A DNA stretch of 57,486 nucleotides from CALJFL01 sp039964455 (GTDB lineage Bacteria; Pseudomonadota; Gammaproteobacteria; Pseudomonadales; Halieaceae): assembly GCA_039964455.1 (NCBI GenBank), contig JBDVXK010000027.1:1-57486 (forward strand). Reading direction: 5' to 3'. Both the position numbers and the translations under genes were made by a program. Below are positions 18,985 through 27,098 of the stretch, one piece after another. Under the pieces are notes generated by a model, which ran no database searches, was not told where the DNA came from, and worked only from the letters and a program-made list of their open reading frames with translations. Numbering within the stretch: position 1 is the stretch's first letter; every line of letters starts with the position of its first letter.

Positions 18985-19860
18985 CTACCAGTAAATAAAT
19001 ACGGAAATAATGTGAATTAACAATGCCACCAGCAACGCGATGGTCACCGGAATGTGCAGCAGCAGCCAAACTTTCAGCAGCCCTTGTAGGCGAATATCCC
19101 GGCGCAATACATGCAAGATAAGCTGGCGCCGGCCAAACAAGGCGAGCAACTCGTTGAGCAGCTCCGCCTCTGAGGTTTTTTGGGCATTGGGAATCCTTCG
19201 TGACAGGTGGTCGATAACCACGGTCTGCTCAGGATTTGCCACCGGTCTCCCACCTCCGGGTAGTTGCACAAGCGAATAGTCGCGGGCGGACAACTGCTGC
19301 CGGGTGCTGCCCCCCAGCCGGGTCATATCGAGGGCGCTGATTGCGATACCCTGTAACTCGGCATCACTTCCTTCCGCCAGATCGTGAATCGCGGCATCCA
19401 GTTCCGCTAACTCTGCCAACCACGCCGGCCGGGCACGACCACCATTGTTCTCGGCCACACGGGACGGCAGGTGCATATAGGCATACAAACCATAAAATCC
19501 CGAGACGATCACGATACACATCAAGGCATAGGCAAGGGTATGAACATTCCAACCGAACTGTGCAGCACAGTGCAGACTAGCCACCAAAAGCAACATAGCG
19601 CCCAGATAGACATGGGCCGAGGTCCAGCCCTGTACCGTGCCCAGATTCGAGGCATAGCGACGTTTGCGCACGCCCAACACACTAAGCCAGACAATCAATA
19701 ACGCGCCAACAGTACCCAGCACATAGCCTTGCCAGGTGCCACCGTTGGGCGGCTGTGCCCCGCCCATCTGACTGACATACAACAGGATACTTGCTACACC
19801 CAGCATCAACGCCCAGCGCAGGTATTTGCTGTTTTCCCAAGCAAGCAGGCTGGTACGCAT
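18985..19860 (-). CDS. Cytochrome b-like integral membrane protein
   Basis: A 291-residue protein with about five membrane helices: four in the first 130 residues and one at the C-terminus (about 264-288), separated by a cytosolic loop. Histidines lie in or near the helices (SAHVYLG, SLHCA, NVHTLAY, YMHLPS, LLHIPV, LIHIISV), the pattern expected for bis-His b-type hemes. The natural role would be to pass electrons between the cytosolic Fe-S protein encoded just upstream and the periplasmic decaheme protein encoded just downstream, possibly via quinone. The ATG at 19860 was chosen over an in-frame upstream start inside the previous gene; the gap to that gene's stop is two bases. The heme content is inferred. 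Confidence 0.72.
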   Translation of the reverse strand: MRTSLLAWENSKYLRWALMLGVASILLYVSQMGGAQPPNGGTWQGYVLGTVGALLIVWLSVLGVRKRRYASNLGTVQGWTSAHVYLGAMLLLVASLHCAAQFGWNVHTLAYALMCIVIVSGFYGLYAYMHLPSRVAENNGGRARPAWLAELAELDAAIHDLAEGSDAELQGIAISALDMTRLGGSTRQQLSARDYSLVQLPGGGRPVANPEQTVVIDHLSRRIPNAQKTSEAELLNELLALFGRRQLILHVLRRDIRLQGLLKVWLLLHIPVTIALLVALLIHIISVFIYW

Positions 19861-19862
19861 AA

Positions 19863-22346
19863 TCAGCGTGCCTCCACCAGCTCGACAAATTGCTCCGGCC
19901 CGAGGCGGACAGCGGCGCCCGTTGGGCAAGCTCTGACGCAAGCAGGGCCACCCGCCTGATCCAGACAGGCATCACACTTGACCGCCTTTTTAATAGCATT
20001 CTCGTCTGCTGGGCCAAACCCTGCTTCCTCACCGGGCCCGGGACCATGGCCAAACAGTAGCCAGGAGAACAAACCGGGTTTAGGCGGCGCCGGATAACTC
20101 AGCTTGATGGCATCATAGGGGCAATTGGTTTCGCAGTTGCCACAGCCAATACAACTGTCGGTGATAAAAACCTCTCCGCTTGCGGAACGCCGAATTGCGT
20201 CGGGAGGGCAGTCTTTCATGCAATGGGGTAATTCGCAGTGACGGCACGCAACGGGGATATGTAGTTGTCCAAGGGACGCCCCCTCCTCCCGTTGCAAACG
20301 GGAAATACCGTCGTGGGTTTCCGCACAGGCCCGTTCGCAGTTGTCGCAGCCAACACAAAGAGACTCATCGATTACCAGGGCATTGGTGGCCTCACCCAGA
20401 CCTTGCTCCATCAGGAAACCGATGGCTCTGGCCGACTCCGGCTGCGACGCCATCTTATTGGATTTGGTCAGCAATCCACTTAGCTCACCCTGCAGCACGG
20501 CGACCTGTTCAGGCTGGCTGTTTACCATTGCCAAAAATTCAGGGCGTTGTATTTCGAGCGTTTCAGTGCGTACCGCAGCGGTGGCAGTGTCGCGCCGCAG
20601 CGCAGCGCCCATCAACGCCATTTGGCCCACCATTTCACCCGAGTGTCGCTGTGCAACAACCAATCGACTATCGCCACGCGACAACATCACTGTTCCGCTG
20701 CGAATCAGCTGCAGTGAATCGCCGGTTTCACCTTCGCTAAACAATGATTCGCCGGCCTTGTACTGTCGGCTAGTCACCCTGTCGGCAATATCCGCCAACT
20801 CAGACAGTTTCAGCTTGGGCTGAAACGCTGCCTGCAATGCTCGCATGATGAAAACACGATCAATGCCCTGACGAACTTCCTCGTTGGAGTTCATCAGCTT
20901 GACCATGATGCGACGTGGGGTTTCGATCAGGATTGCATCTTCGCTGACTACGGCATCCCCCTGCCGTGGGCGCCCGGAGATCAGACTCATCTCGCCAAAA
21001 AATTGGCCGGGCTTGATTTTGTGCCACTCGCCGTCTTCATCCAGCTGCAGCTTCACTTCACCTTCGACGAGAGTATAGAAAGTGGTACCGAACTCGCCGT
21101 GCCTGTACAAGGGTTCGTCAGCGGCAACAAAGACTGTAGTTCGCTCGGCCGCCGCTGGCTGGTTTGCCAACTCAGCTGCCGGCACGCTAACGATAATTCG
21201 ACTTTCGATAATCAGCTCACGAAACGCCAGCGGGTTCATCTTGCGAAACATCGGCACACGCGTCTGATACAAGGATAAGACGTCTTCAGCGTCCATTACA
21301 TAGGGTAGACCCGAGAACTGGTCCTGGAGTAACGGATAATCCGCTGGCTTGGTTTCCTTACCGTGGATAAACTCAACTACGTCGTAGCCCTGGTTCATGG
21401 CCTGCTTGATCAGCGGATAGCCGCCCAACGCTCCGATGATATAAAGTCCAGGTACATTACTTTGATAGTGTCGATCTACATCAGGCACCGCATCAGCACT
21501 ATCACTGGCAATCTCGATACCGCAGGATTCAACAAACCGTCGAGGTGGCACAGTACCCAACCGGGCAATAATCCTGTGGCACTCAATACGCTCTTCACCT
21601 GACGCGGTATTGAGAGTTATCGTCCCAGCTGCGCCCGAGTCTGTAGGCAACTCCAGTCCGGCAACGGTACTTTCATAATGACAATAAAAGGCTTTCTTGC
21701 GATCGTTAATAGCGGCCAGCACAGCGTTGAGATTGCCATCCTTGGCGCGGCTGAATTCGTTACGCCGATTGACGATATACACGGTGTTGTAATCTGCCAG
21801 GGCGATAGCGTTCTCAATCGCCGCATCACCTGCGCCAATCACAACAATAGTTTCACCCTGAAATTCCGCGGGGTCGTCTAGCGTATAGCGAACAAAATCT
21901 GATTCATTATCGGCCGCAACACCCAAAGACCTGGGGTTACCCTGAGTACCTATGGAAAGGACTATATGCTCGGCAGCGATGTGGTCTCCACTGCCCAGCG
22001 TAATGTCGAATGACCCTCGCTCACCATCGATTGCAACCACTTCACTGTCGTATCGGATGTTTATGCCGGTATCTATACTGTCCTGCCATTCACCGAGGAT
22101 TTTTTCTCGCTTGCCTGCTGTAAATGGCACCGGGCTACGCAAGTTGAGAAAGCCCGGCTCATCCATTACATGTTTGCCCTTCTGATACTTCTGGATCGTC
22201 TTGGCGAAGATCGAGAAGCCTTCAAGCAGCACGTAGCTGGGCGCAGATGCACCTGACTCTGCGTCATATTCTGCTGCGCGACCAGCGGCACTCAAACCGG
22301 CGGGGCCGGCTCCTATTATTGCTATGTGGTAACTATTCGACACCAA
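19863..22346 (-). CDS. FAD oxidoreductase / double cNMP-binding / four-[4Fe-4S] fusion protein
   Basis: An 827-residue soluble fusion. Residues 1-330 are a thioredoxin-reductase-fold flavoprotein: FAD motif GAGPAG (12-17), NAD(P) motif GAGDAA (171-176) and a second FAD site GALGG near 305. It lacks the CXXC disulfide of thioredoxin reductase. Residues about 405-495 and 515-610 are two cyclic-nucleotide-binding-type domains; the first has FGEMSLISGRPRQ, the second is more diverged. Residues 660-815 hold four ferredoxin-type clusters, starting CVGCDNCERAC, CRHCELPHC, CIGCGNCETNC and CDACLDQ. It could feed NAD(P)H electrons to the membrane protein next door under nucleotide control. The start is TTG (or GTG one codon later) behind AGGA, which overlaps the gdhA stop. 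Confidence 0.88.
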   Translation of the reverse strand: MVSNSYHIAIIGAGPAGLSAAGRAAEYDAESGASAPSYVLLEGFSIFAKTIQKYQKGKHVMDEPGFLNLRSPVPFTAGKREKILGEWQDSIDTGINIRYDSEVVAIDGERGSFDITLGSGDHIAAEHIVLSIGTQGNPRSLGVAADNESDFVRYTLDDPAEFQGETIVVIGAGDAAIENAIALADYNTVYIVNRRNEFSRAKDGNLNAVLAAINDRKKAFYCHYESTVAGLELPTDSGAAGTITLNTASGEERIECHRIIARLGTVPPRRFVESCGIEIASDSADAVPDVDRHYQSNVPGLYIIGALGGYPLIKQAMNQGYDVVEFIHGKETKPADYPLLQDQFSGLPYVMDAEDVLSLYQTRVPMFRKMNPLAFRELIIESRIIVSVPAAELANQPAAAERTTVFVAADEPLYRHGEFGTTFYTLVEGEVKLQLDEDGEWHKIKPGQFFGEMSLISGRPRQGDAVVSEDAILIETPRRIMVKLMNSNEEVRQGIDRVFIMRALQAAFQPKLKLSELADIADRVTSRQYKAGESLFSEGETGDSLQLIRSGTVMLSRGDSRLVVAQRHSGEMVGQMALMGAALRRDTATAAVRTETLEIQRPEFLAMVNSQPEQVAVLQGELSGLLTKSNKMASQPESARAIGFLMEQGLGEATNALVIDESLCVGCDNCERACAETHDGISRLQREEGASLGQLHIPVACRHCELPHCMKDCPPDAIRRSASGEVFITDSCIGCGNCETNCPYDAIKLSYPAPPKPGLFSWLLFGHGPGPGEEAGFGPADENAIKKAVKCDACLDQAGGPACVRACPTGAAVRLGPEQFVELVEAR

Positions 22347-22352
22347 TTGTTC

Positions 22353-23696
22353 CTAGATCACACCATAGGCCAACATGGCGTCGGCGACTTTGATAAAGCC
22401 CGCAATATTCGCGCCCTTTACATAGTTGACGTAGTCGCCCTCCTGGCCATGGCGCGCGCACTGTTGATGAATGCCGATCATGATGTCGTGCAACTTGCTT
22501 TCAAGTTCCTCTGAGGTCCAGGCCATGCGGATACTGTTTTGCGTCATCTCAAGGCCAGACACGGCAACACCACCCGCATTCGCCGCTTTGCCGGGGCCAT
22601 AGAGCAAGCGAGCATCTTGCAAAACTTTGATTGCTTCAACCGTAGTCGGCATATTGGCGCCTTCAGAAACCCCCTTACAGCCATTGGCAACCAAAACCTT
22701 GGCATCATCGGCATTCAGTTCATTCTGAGTAGCACAGGGAAAGGCGAGATCGCAGGGAACACTCCAGGGCCTTTCGCCCTCATGAAATTCACAACCGTAC
22801 TCGGCAGCATATTCTGCTATCCGGCCGCGTTTTACCGTCTTGAGGTCAATGACATAGGCGAGCTTGTCTGCATCTATGCCTTCCGGGTCGTGAATAAAGC
22901 CCGACGAATCGGAAAGAGTAACGACCTTGCCACCGAGGTGATTAATCTTCTCGGTACAATAGGTAGCAACGTTACCCGACCCTGAAACAGCGCAGGTTTT
23001 GCCTTCAATAGAGTCACCCTGGTGTTTGAGCATCTCCTCCATGAAATAGGCATTACCGTAGCCGGTGGCTTCAGTACGAATGAGGCTGCCGCCGAACTCC
23101 AGTGCTTTACCGGTCAGCACACCGGTAAACTCTCTGGCCAGCCGTTTGTACTGGCCGAACATATAGCTGATTTCTCGGGCACCCACGCCAATATCACCCG
23201 CAGGCACATCTGTATCCGGGCCTATGTGATGCACCAGTTCGGTCATAAATGACTGGCAAAACCGCATCACCTCGCGATCTGACTTGCCTTTCGGGTTGAA
23301 GTCGGAGCCACCCTTGCCAGCGCCTATTGGCAACGTGGTCAGGCTGTTCTTGAAGGTCTGCTCGAAGCCAAGGAACTTGAGAATGCTTAAATTGACTGAA
23401 GGATGAAATCGTAGGCCGCCCTTGTAGGGACCAATGGAATTATTGAACTGAACACGGTAACCGCGGTTGACGCGAATATTACCGGCATCGTCTTCCCAGA
23501 CGACCCTGAAAATTACGGTCCTATCGGGCTCTGTCATACGTTCGATAATACCGGCCTGCCGATAACGCGGATTTTCGATAATGAATGGAATTATCGATTC
23601 AGCCACTTCATAAACAGCCTGGTGGAACTCTGTCTCACCCGGGTTGCGTTTGATCAGACCTTCCATGAAGCCTTCGAGACTCAGACTATCGTACAT
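22353..23696 (-). CDS. gdhA: Glutamate dehydrogenase (NADP-type)
   Basis: A cytosolic enzyme that makes glutamate from 2-oxoglutarate and ammonium. Family motifs are clear: KGGLRFHPSVN, the catalytic-lysine segment PIGAGKGGSDF, DVPAGDIGVG, and the dinucleotide fold SGSGNVA. From the ATG at 23696, preceded by AAGGAG, it has 447 residues, the length of the classical hexameric NADP-specific enzyme. Coenzyme is inferred from the family size class. It sits six bases upstream of the FAD/Fe-S fusion gene and 34 bases after the autotransporter gene, so it is probably co-transcribed with the redox operon, an unusual context for gdhA. Confidence 0.96.
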   Translation of the reverse strand: MYDSLSLEGFMEGLIKRNPGETEFHQAVYEVAESIIPFIIENPRYRQAGIIERMTEPDRTVIFRVVWEDDAGNIRVNRGYRVQFNNSIGPYKGGLRFHPSVNLSILKFLGFEQTFKNSLTTLPIGAGKGGSDFNPKGKSDREVMRFCQSFMTELVHHIGPDTDVPAGDIGVGAREISYMFGQYKRLAREFTGVLTGKALEFGGSLIRTEATGYGNAYFMEEMLKHQGDSIEGKTCAVSGSGNVATYCTEKINHLGGKVVTLSDSSGFIHDPEGIDADKLAYVIDLKTVKRGRIAEYAAEYGCEFHEGERPWSVPCDLAFPCATQNELNADDAKVLVANGCKGVSEGANMPTTVEAIKVLQDARLLYGPGKAANAGGVAVSGLEMTQNSIRMAWTSEELESKLHDIMIGIHQQCARHGQEGDYVNYVKGANIAGFIKVADAMLAYGVI

Positions 23697-23730
23697 TTGA
23701 AGCTCCTTTTTATAATGTAACGAACAGGAT

Positions 23731-26700
23731 TTAGAAGGGCTTGTCCCAGCGCAGTCCAACGGTAAACCCATCCTGCGAATAGTCGTCGTAAGCGCTATAG
23801 AACTGGTAACTCAGGTAGCCGGATATCCCCATAACGAACTGACCGGAAAGATTGAGGCTGGCATCAAAGAAACTACTATCACGGTCATCCGTGCTCACTT
23901 TAATCTGGTTACTATCGAGGTCGTCTTCGGCGAATGGGTTACTCGCGAGTCGCAGGACAATCTGATCGCCACTATCTTCCGACTCATAAACGTAAGAGGC
24001 TCGCAGTCCGGGGATAAGCACCCCAAAAGATGTATTGATTACATAGTCAGCTTGCACACCTGCACTGAGCCTCAGTGACTCCACGTCCTGATCATCTACG
24101 ATGAAATTCCAGGCAGCGGAACTATCACCACGAGCGCGCTCGGTGAAGCCATCAATGCTACCGTCCAGGTAGGTGATAGAGGCAGTGGGACCAAAACGCC
24201 AGCCTCCAAGGCTGAGCATATAACCAGTGTTAACACCCAGAAATACCTGGTCGCCATCGGTATCTCCGCTTTGGGTTGAGTCGAACTCCCCCAACACATC
24301 GGTATAGCGGATATGTCGTGTGGTATCGAACTCGGACTGGCCATAGCTGAACAAGCCATCCACATACCAGTTCTCACTCAGCTGCCAGCCCGCATAGGCC
24401 GACAGGTTCCAACTAGAGACCTCGGTATCACCACCCTTATTATCAAAGTCGACCTCTGTCTCGCCCAACCCCAGCGACAGCCCGGCAAAGAAAGTCTCGC
24501 TAAACCGGTAGTCAGCGCCAATAGAAAGGTTCCAGGAATCAAAGTCATAACCAGACTCCAGTTCCGTTTCATCCCGATCACCAAAATCGAGGTCGCCCTG
24601 CACATAAACGCCAAGTTTGCCAAAATCGCTGAAGGCATCCTCACTGGCACCTAAACCCAAAAGGCCCTGAAACACCGATTGCACAACATCGCCTGATACC
24701 AGCTGGTCACCCGCCTTGAGGTTCAGCCCAAGAACAGACACACCGCCACCACCGCCGGAACTGACGACCTTCATCCTGTTGCTGGACTGGCGGTTCTTAC
24801 GACTGAATAACTCTCTGGCAAAATCCTGCTGTGAGGCCAGTTCAGTGAGCGAAATGTCTTTCAGTGCAAGAACCGCCTGCTCTTCCGTGGTGTTTCGGTT
24901 CTTGAGCCTACTGCAGGCGGAACGAAGTTCTTGCTGCTCGCCTGTCAGGCCCCCATTGCCCTCCTCGGCAATCAGCCTGGGGCAAATTTCATCGATTCGG
25001 CTACCCAAGGTCTGTTCATTGCCACTTAGACCAGGTAAGTCGCCCAGTTCATTGCCAAAAAGCTGAACTTCAGAACAGCCATCTGGCCCCGTGGGCAAAT
25101 CAGGATCAGTGTTCGGGCAGCTATCATCCGCATCAGATACGCCGTCACCATCGGAATCCAATTGTTCATCGGCACAACCGTCGTCGTCTGGGTCAGATCC
25201 GGCCGGTGTATTCGGGCATTGGTCAACATCATCATTGACCCCGTCATTGTCACTATCCCGCTGCGATGCACTGCAACCACTTGCGTCTACCTCTTCCCCA
25301 GCTGATGTACCCGGGCAAGCGTCTATTTCGTTATTTACACCATCGCCATCGTCGTCAAGTTGAGATTCAGCGCAGCCCACTGCATTCACTGCTTCACCCG
25401 CCGGCGTACCGAGGCATTGATCCTGCTCGTCCGGCACGCCATCGGAATCTTCATCAGGTAGGTCTACAGTGCAACCAAACTCGTCTACCGGATCACCCGC
25501 CGGCGTTCCCGGGCAGCGGTCCTCAGCGTCGGAAACTCCATCGCCGTCTTCATCGCCTGGTTCCTGCGTTTCACTGCAGCCGACTTCATCCACGGTATCG
25601 CCCGCGGGTGTGTCCGGGCACTGATCGACGTCGTCGTTAATGCCATCGTTATCAGAATCCAACTGGGAGGCACTGCAGCCATTGGCATCCACTTCCTGCC
25701 CAAAAGGCGTACCCGGACACTGGTCGAGAATGTCGAGAACACCATCGCGGTCTGTATCTGGCAAGACCACAGGGGGCACGGTAGTAACGGGACAACCCAC
25801 TTCATCGACCTGCGTGCCTGCAGGCGTGCCCGGACAAGCGTCAATATCATCGGTAACGCCATCATTATCTGAGTCAAGTTGAGATGGGCTACAGCCATTG
25901 GCGTCCACCTGCCCAACTTCAGCCGCTGGTGTATTTGGACATTGGTCCAGGTCGTTAGTTACCGAATCATTATCATCGTCAAGCTGGGAGGGACCGCAAC
26001 CATTGGCATCAACCTGCCCAATTTCAGTCGCGGGTGTATTTGGGCATTGGTCCAGGTCGTTAGTTACCGAATCATTATCATCGTCAAGCTGAGAGGGCCC
26101 GCAACCATTGGCATCCACCTGCCCAATTTCAGCCGCTGGTGTATTTGGACATTGGTCCAGGTCATTGGTCACCGAGTCATTATCATCGTCAAGCTGGGAG
26201 GGCCCGCAGCCATTGCCGTCCACCTGCCCAACTTCAGCTGCTGGTGTATTTGGACATTGGTCTAATCCGCCCACAGCATCACCGGGTACTCCATCTCCGT
26301 CCGCATCCTGCTCTGACGGCCCGCAGCCCGAGGCGTCAATCAGCGATATCTCATCTTGTGGAGTATTTGGGCAGCTATCTGAGGGGTCTATAAGCCCATC
26401 CAGGTCAGAGTCAACCTCGAAGCTTGCTACTACACTCGTTGTTCCAGGAATTAACACAGGCGAACATGTACCCGTGCCGCTGCATCCACCGCCTTGCCAG
26501 CCCGTGAATACATCAGTAGCGGTGGAAGGCGTCGCGGTAAGCACAGGGCCGGGGAAGCTAGCACCCAGTGGGTAATCCTCAATACAGTCACCCGGACAGC
26601 TAATGCCCGAGAGATCGTCCTGAACGCTTCCGGTGCCGCCACCAACAACCGCGACAGTGACCGTAGCTTGCACAAAAGTAACACCAACAGAGAAAGTGTT

Positions 26701-27051
26701 GGATGCCGATCCATTCATATTGATTGTGCAAGGCCCATTGGCGAGCGTACCGGCACAAGTGCCCCCCCAGGACTGAACTTCAAAGCCTAAATCCGGCACG
26801 GCAGTCAACGTTAAATTTTCGACCCCAGAGATCACCGAGTACGTGCAATTGAATGCGTCCGATTTACAGCTGATAACCGGATTAGACACATCAAGATCGG
26901 TATCACCCCGAACCTCCCCTCCAACAGAAGCGGACACAATCAAGTCATCGGCATTTGAACCTGAGCTATAGAAGAAAAGCGGAAGCAGCAGAAGTCCTAG
27001 ACATACGCCAGTTAATCGGCGCGCTGTGAAGAGCGGCTGGACCCAACTCAT
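23731..27051 (-). CDS. Thrombospondin type 3 repeat protein with C-terminal autotransporter barrel
   Basis: A 1106-residue surface protein. A signal peptide (about 1-35) is followed by a Cys-containing beta-rich region (35-215) with GXXG-type segments. Residues about 215-660 are tandem Asp-rich calcium-binding repeats of the form DxDxDGVxDxxDxCPxTPxG with paired cysteines, as in thrombospondin type 3 repeats. A Cys/Arg helical linker follows, then about 300 residues of autotransporter-type beta-barrel ending in RWDKPF. It probably displays a rigid, calcium-stabilised stalk outside the cell. GGGA precedes the ATG. The central repeats are almost identical at DNA level (separate entry). Confidence 0.88.
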   Translation of the reverse strand: MSWVQPLFTARRLTGVCLGLLLLPLFFYSSGSNADDLIVSASVGGEVRGDTDLDVSNPVISCKSDAFNCTYSVISGVENLTLTAVPDLGFEVQSWGGTCAGTLANGPCTINMNGSASNTFSVGVTFVQATVTVAVVGGGTGSVQDDLSGISCPGDCIEDYPLGASFPGPVLTATPSTATDVFTGWQGGGCSGTGTCSPVLIPGTTSVVASFEVDSDLDGLIDPSDSCPNTPQDEISLIDASGCGPSEQDADGDGVPGDAVGGLDQCPNTPAAEVGQVDGNGCGPSQLDDDNDSVTNDLDQCPNTPAAEIGQVDANGCGPSQLDDDNDSVTNDLDQCPNTPATEIGQVDANGCGPSQLDDDNDSVTNDLDQCPNTPAAEVGQVDANGCSPSQLDSDNDGVTDDIDACPGTPAGTQVDEVGCPVTTVPPVVLPDTDRDGVLDILDQCPGTPFGQEVDANGCSASQLDSDNDGINDDVDQCPDTPAGDTVDEVGCSETQEPGDEDGDGVSDAEDRCPGTPAGDPVDEFGCTVDLPDEDSDGVPDEQDQCLGTPAGEAVNAVGCAESQLDDDGDGVNNEIDACPGTSAGEEVDASGCSASQRDSDNDGVNDDVDQCPNTPAGSDPDDDGCADEQLDSDGDGVSDADDSCPNTDPDLPTGPDGCSEVQLFGNELGDLPGLSGNEQTLGSRIDEICPRLIAEEGNGGLTGEQQELRSACSRLKNRNTTEEQAVLALKDISLTELASQQDFARELFSRKNRQSSNRMKVVSSGGGGGVSVLGLNLKAGDQLVSGDVVQSVFQGLLGLGASEDAFSDFGKLGVYVQGDLDFGDRDETELESGYDFDSWNLSIGADYRFSETFFAGLSLGLGETEVDFDNKGGDTEVSSWNLSAYAGWQLSENWYVDGLFSYGQSEFDTTRHIRYTDVLGEFDSTQSGDTDGDQVFLGVNTGYMLSLGGWRFGPTASITYLDGSIDGFTERARGDSSAAWNFIVDDQDVESLRLSAGVQADYVINTSFGVLIPGLRASYVYESEDSGDQIVLRLASNPFAEDDLDSNQIKVSTDDRDSSFFDASLNLSGQFVMGISGYLSYQFYSAYDDYSQDGFTVGLRWDKPF
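25861..26260. repeat. In-frame 105-bp tandem repeats inside the autotransporter gene
   Basis: Near-identical units recur exactly every 105 bases; the shared cattg element begins at 25896, 26001, 26106 and 26211. Each unit codes for 35 residues containing DDDNDSVTNDLDQCPNTPA. Because 105 is a multiple of three, copy number can change without breaking the frame, so the stalk may vary in length between strains. Confidence 0.9.
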
Positions 27052-27098
27052 GCAATTATTCCCATCAATTTAAATTTCACCACGATTAGCGGAGAGCC

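Noticed and set aside
19863..22346. Thioredoxin reductase
   Set aside because: The fold motifs are there but no CXXC pair exists in the first 330 residues, and the protein continues into cNMP and Fe-S domains.
25880..26280. CRISPR-like regular repeats
   Set aside because: Units are 105 bases, directly adjacent and in frame with the autotransporter; there are no unique spacers and no cas genes.
25091..26575. Several plus-strand frames across the repeat region
   Set aside because: They are mirror frames of the Asp/Cys repeats on the minus strand, without start signals or recognisable domains.
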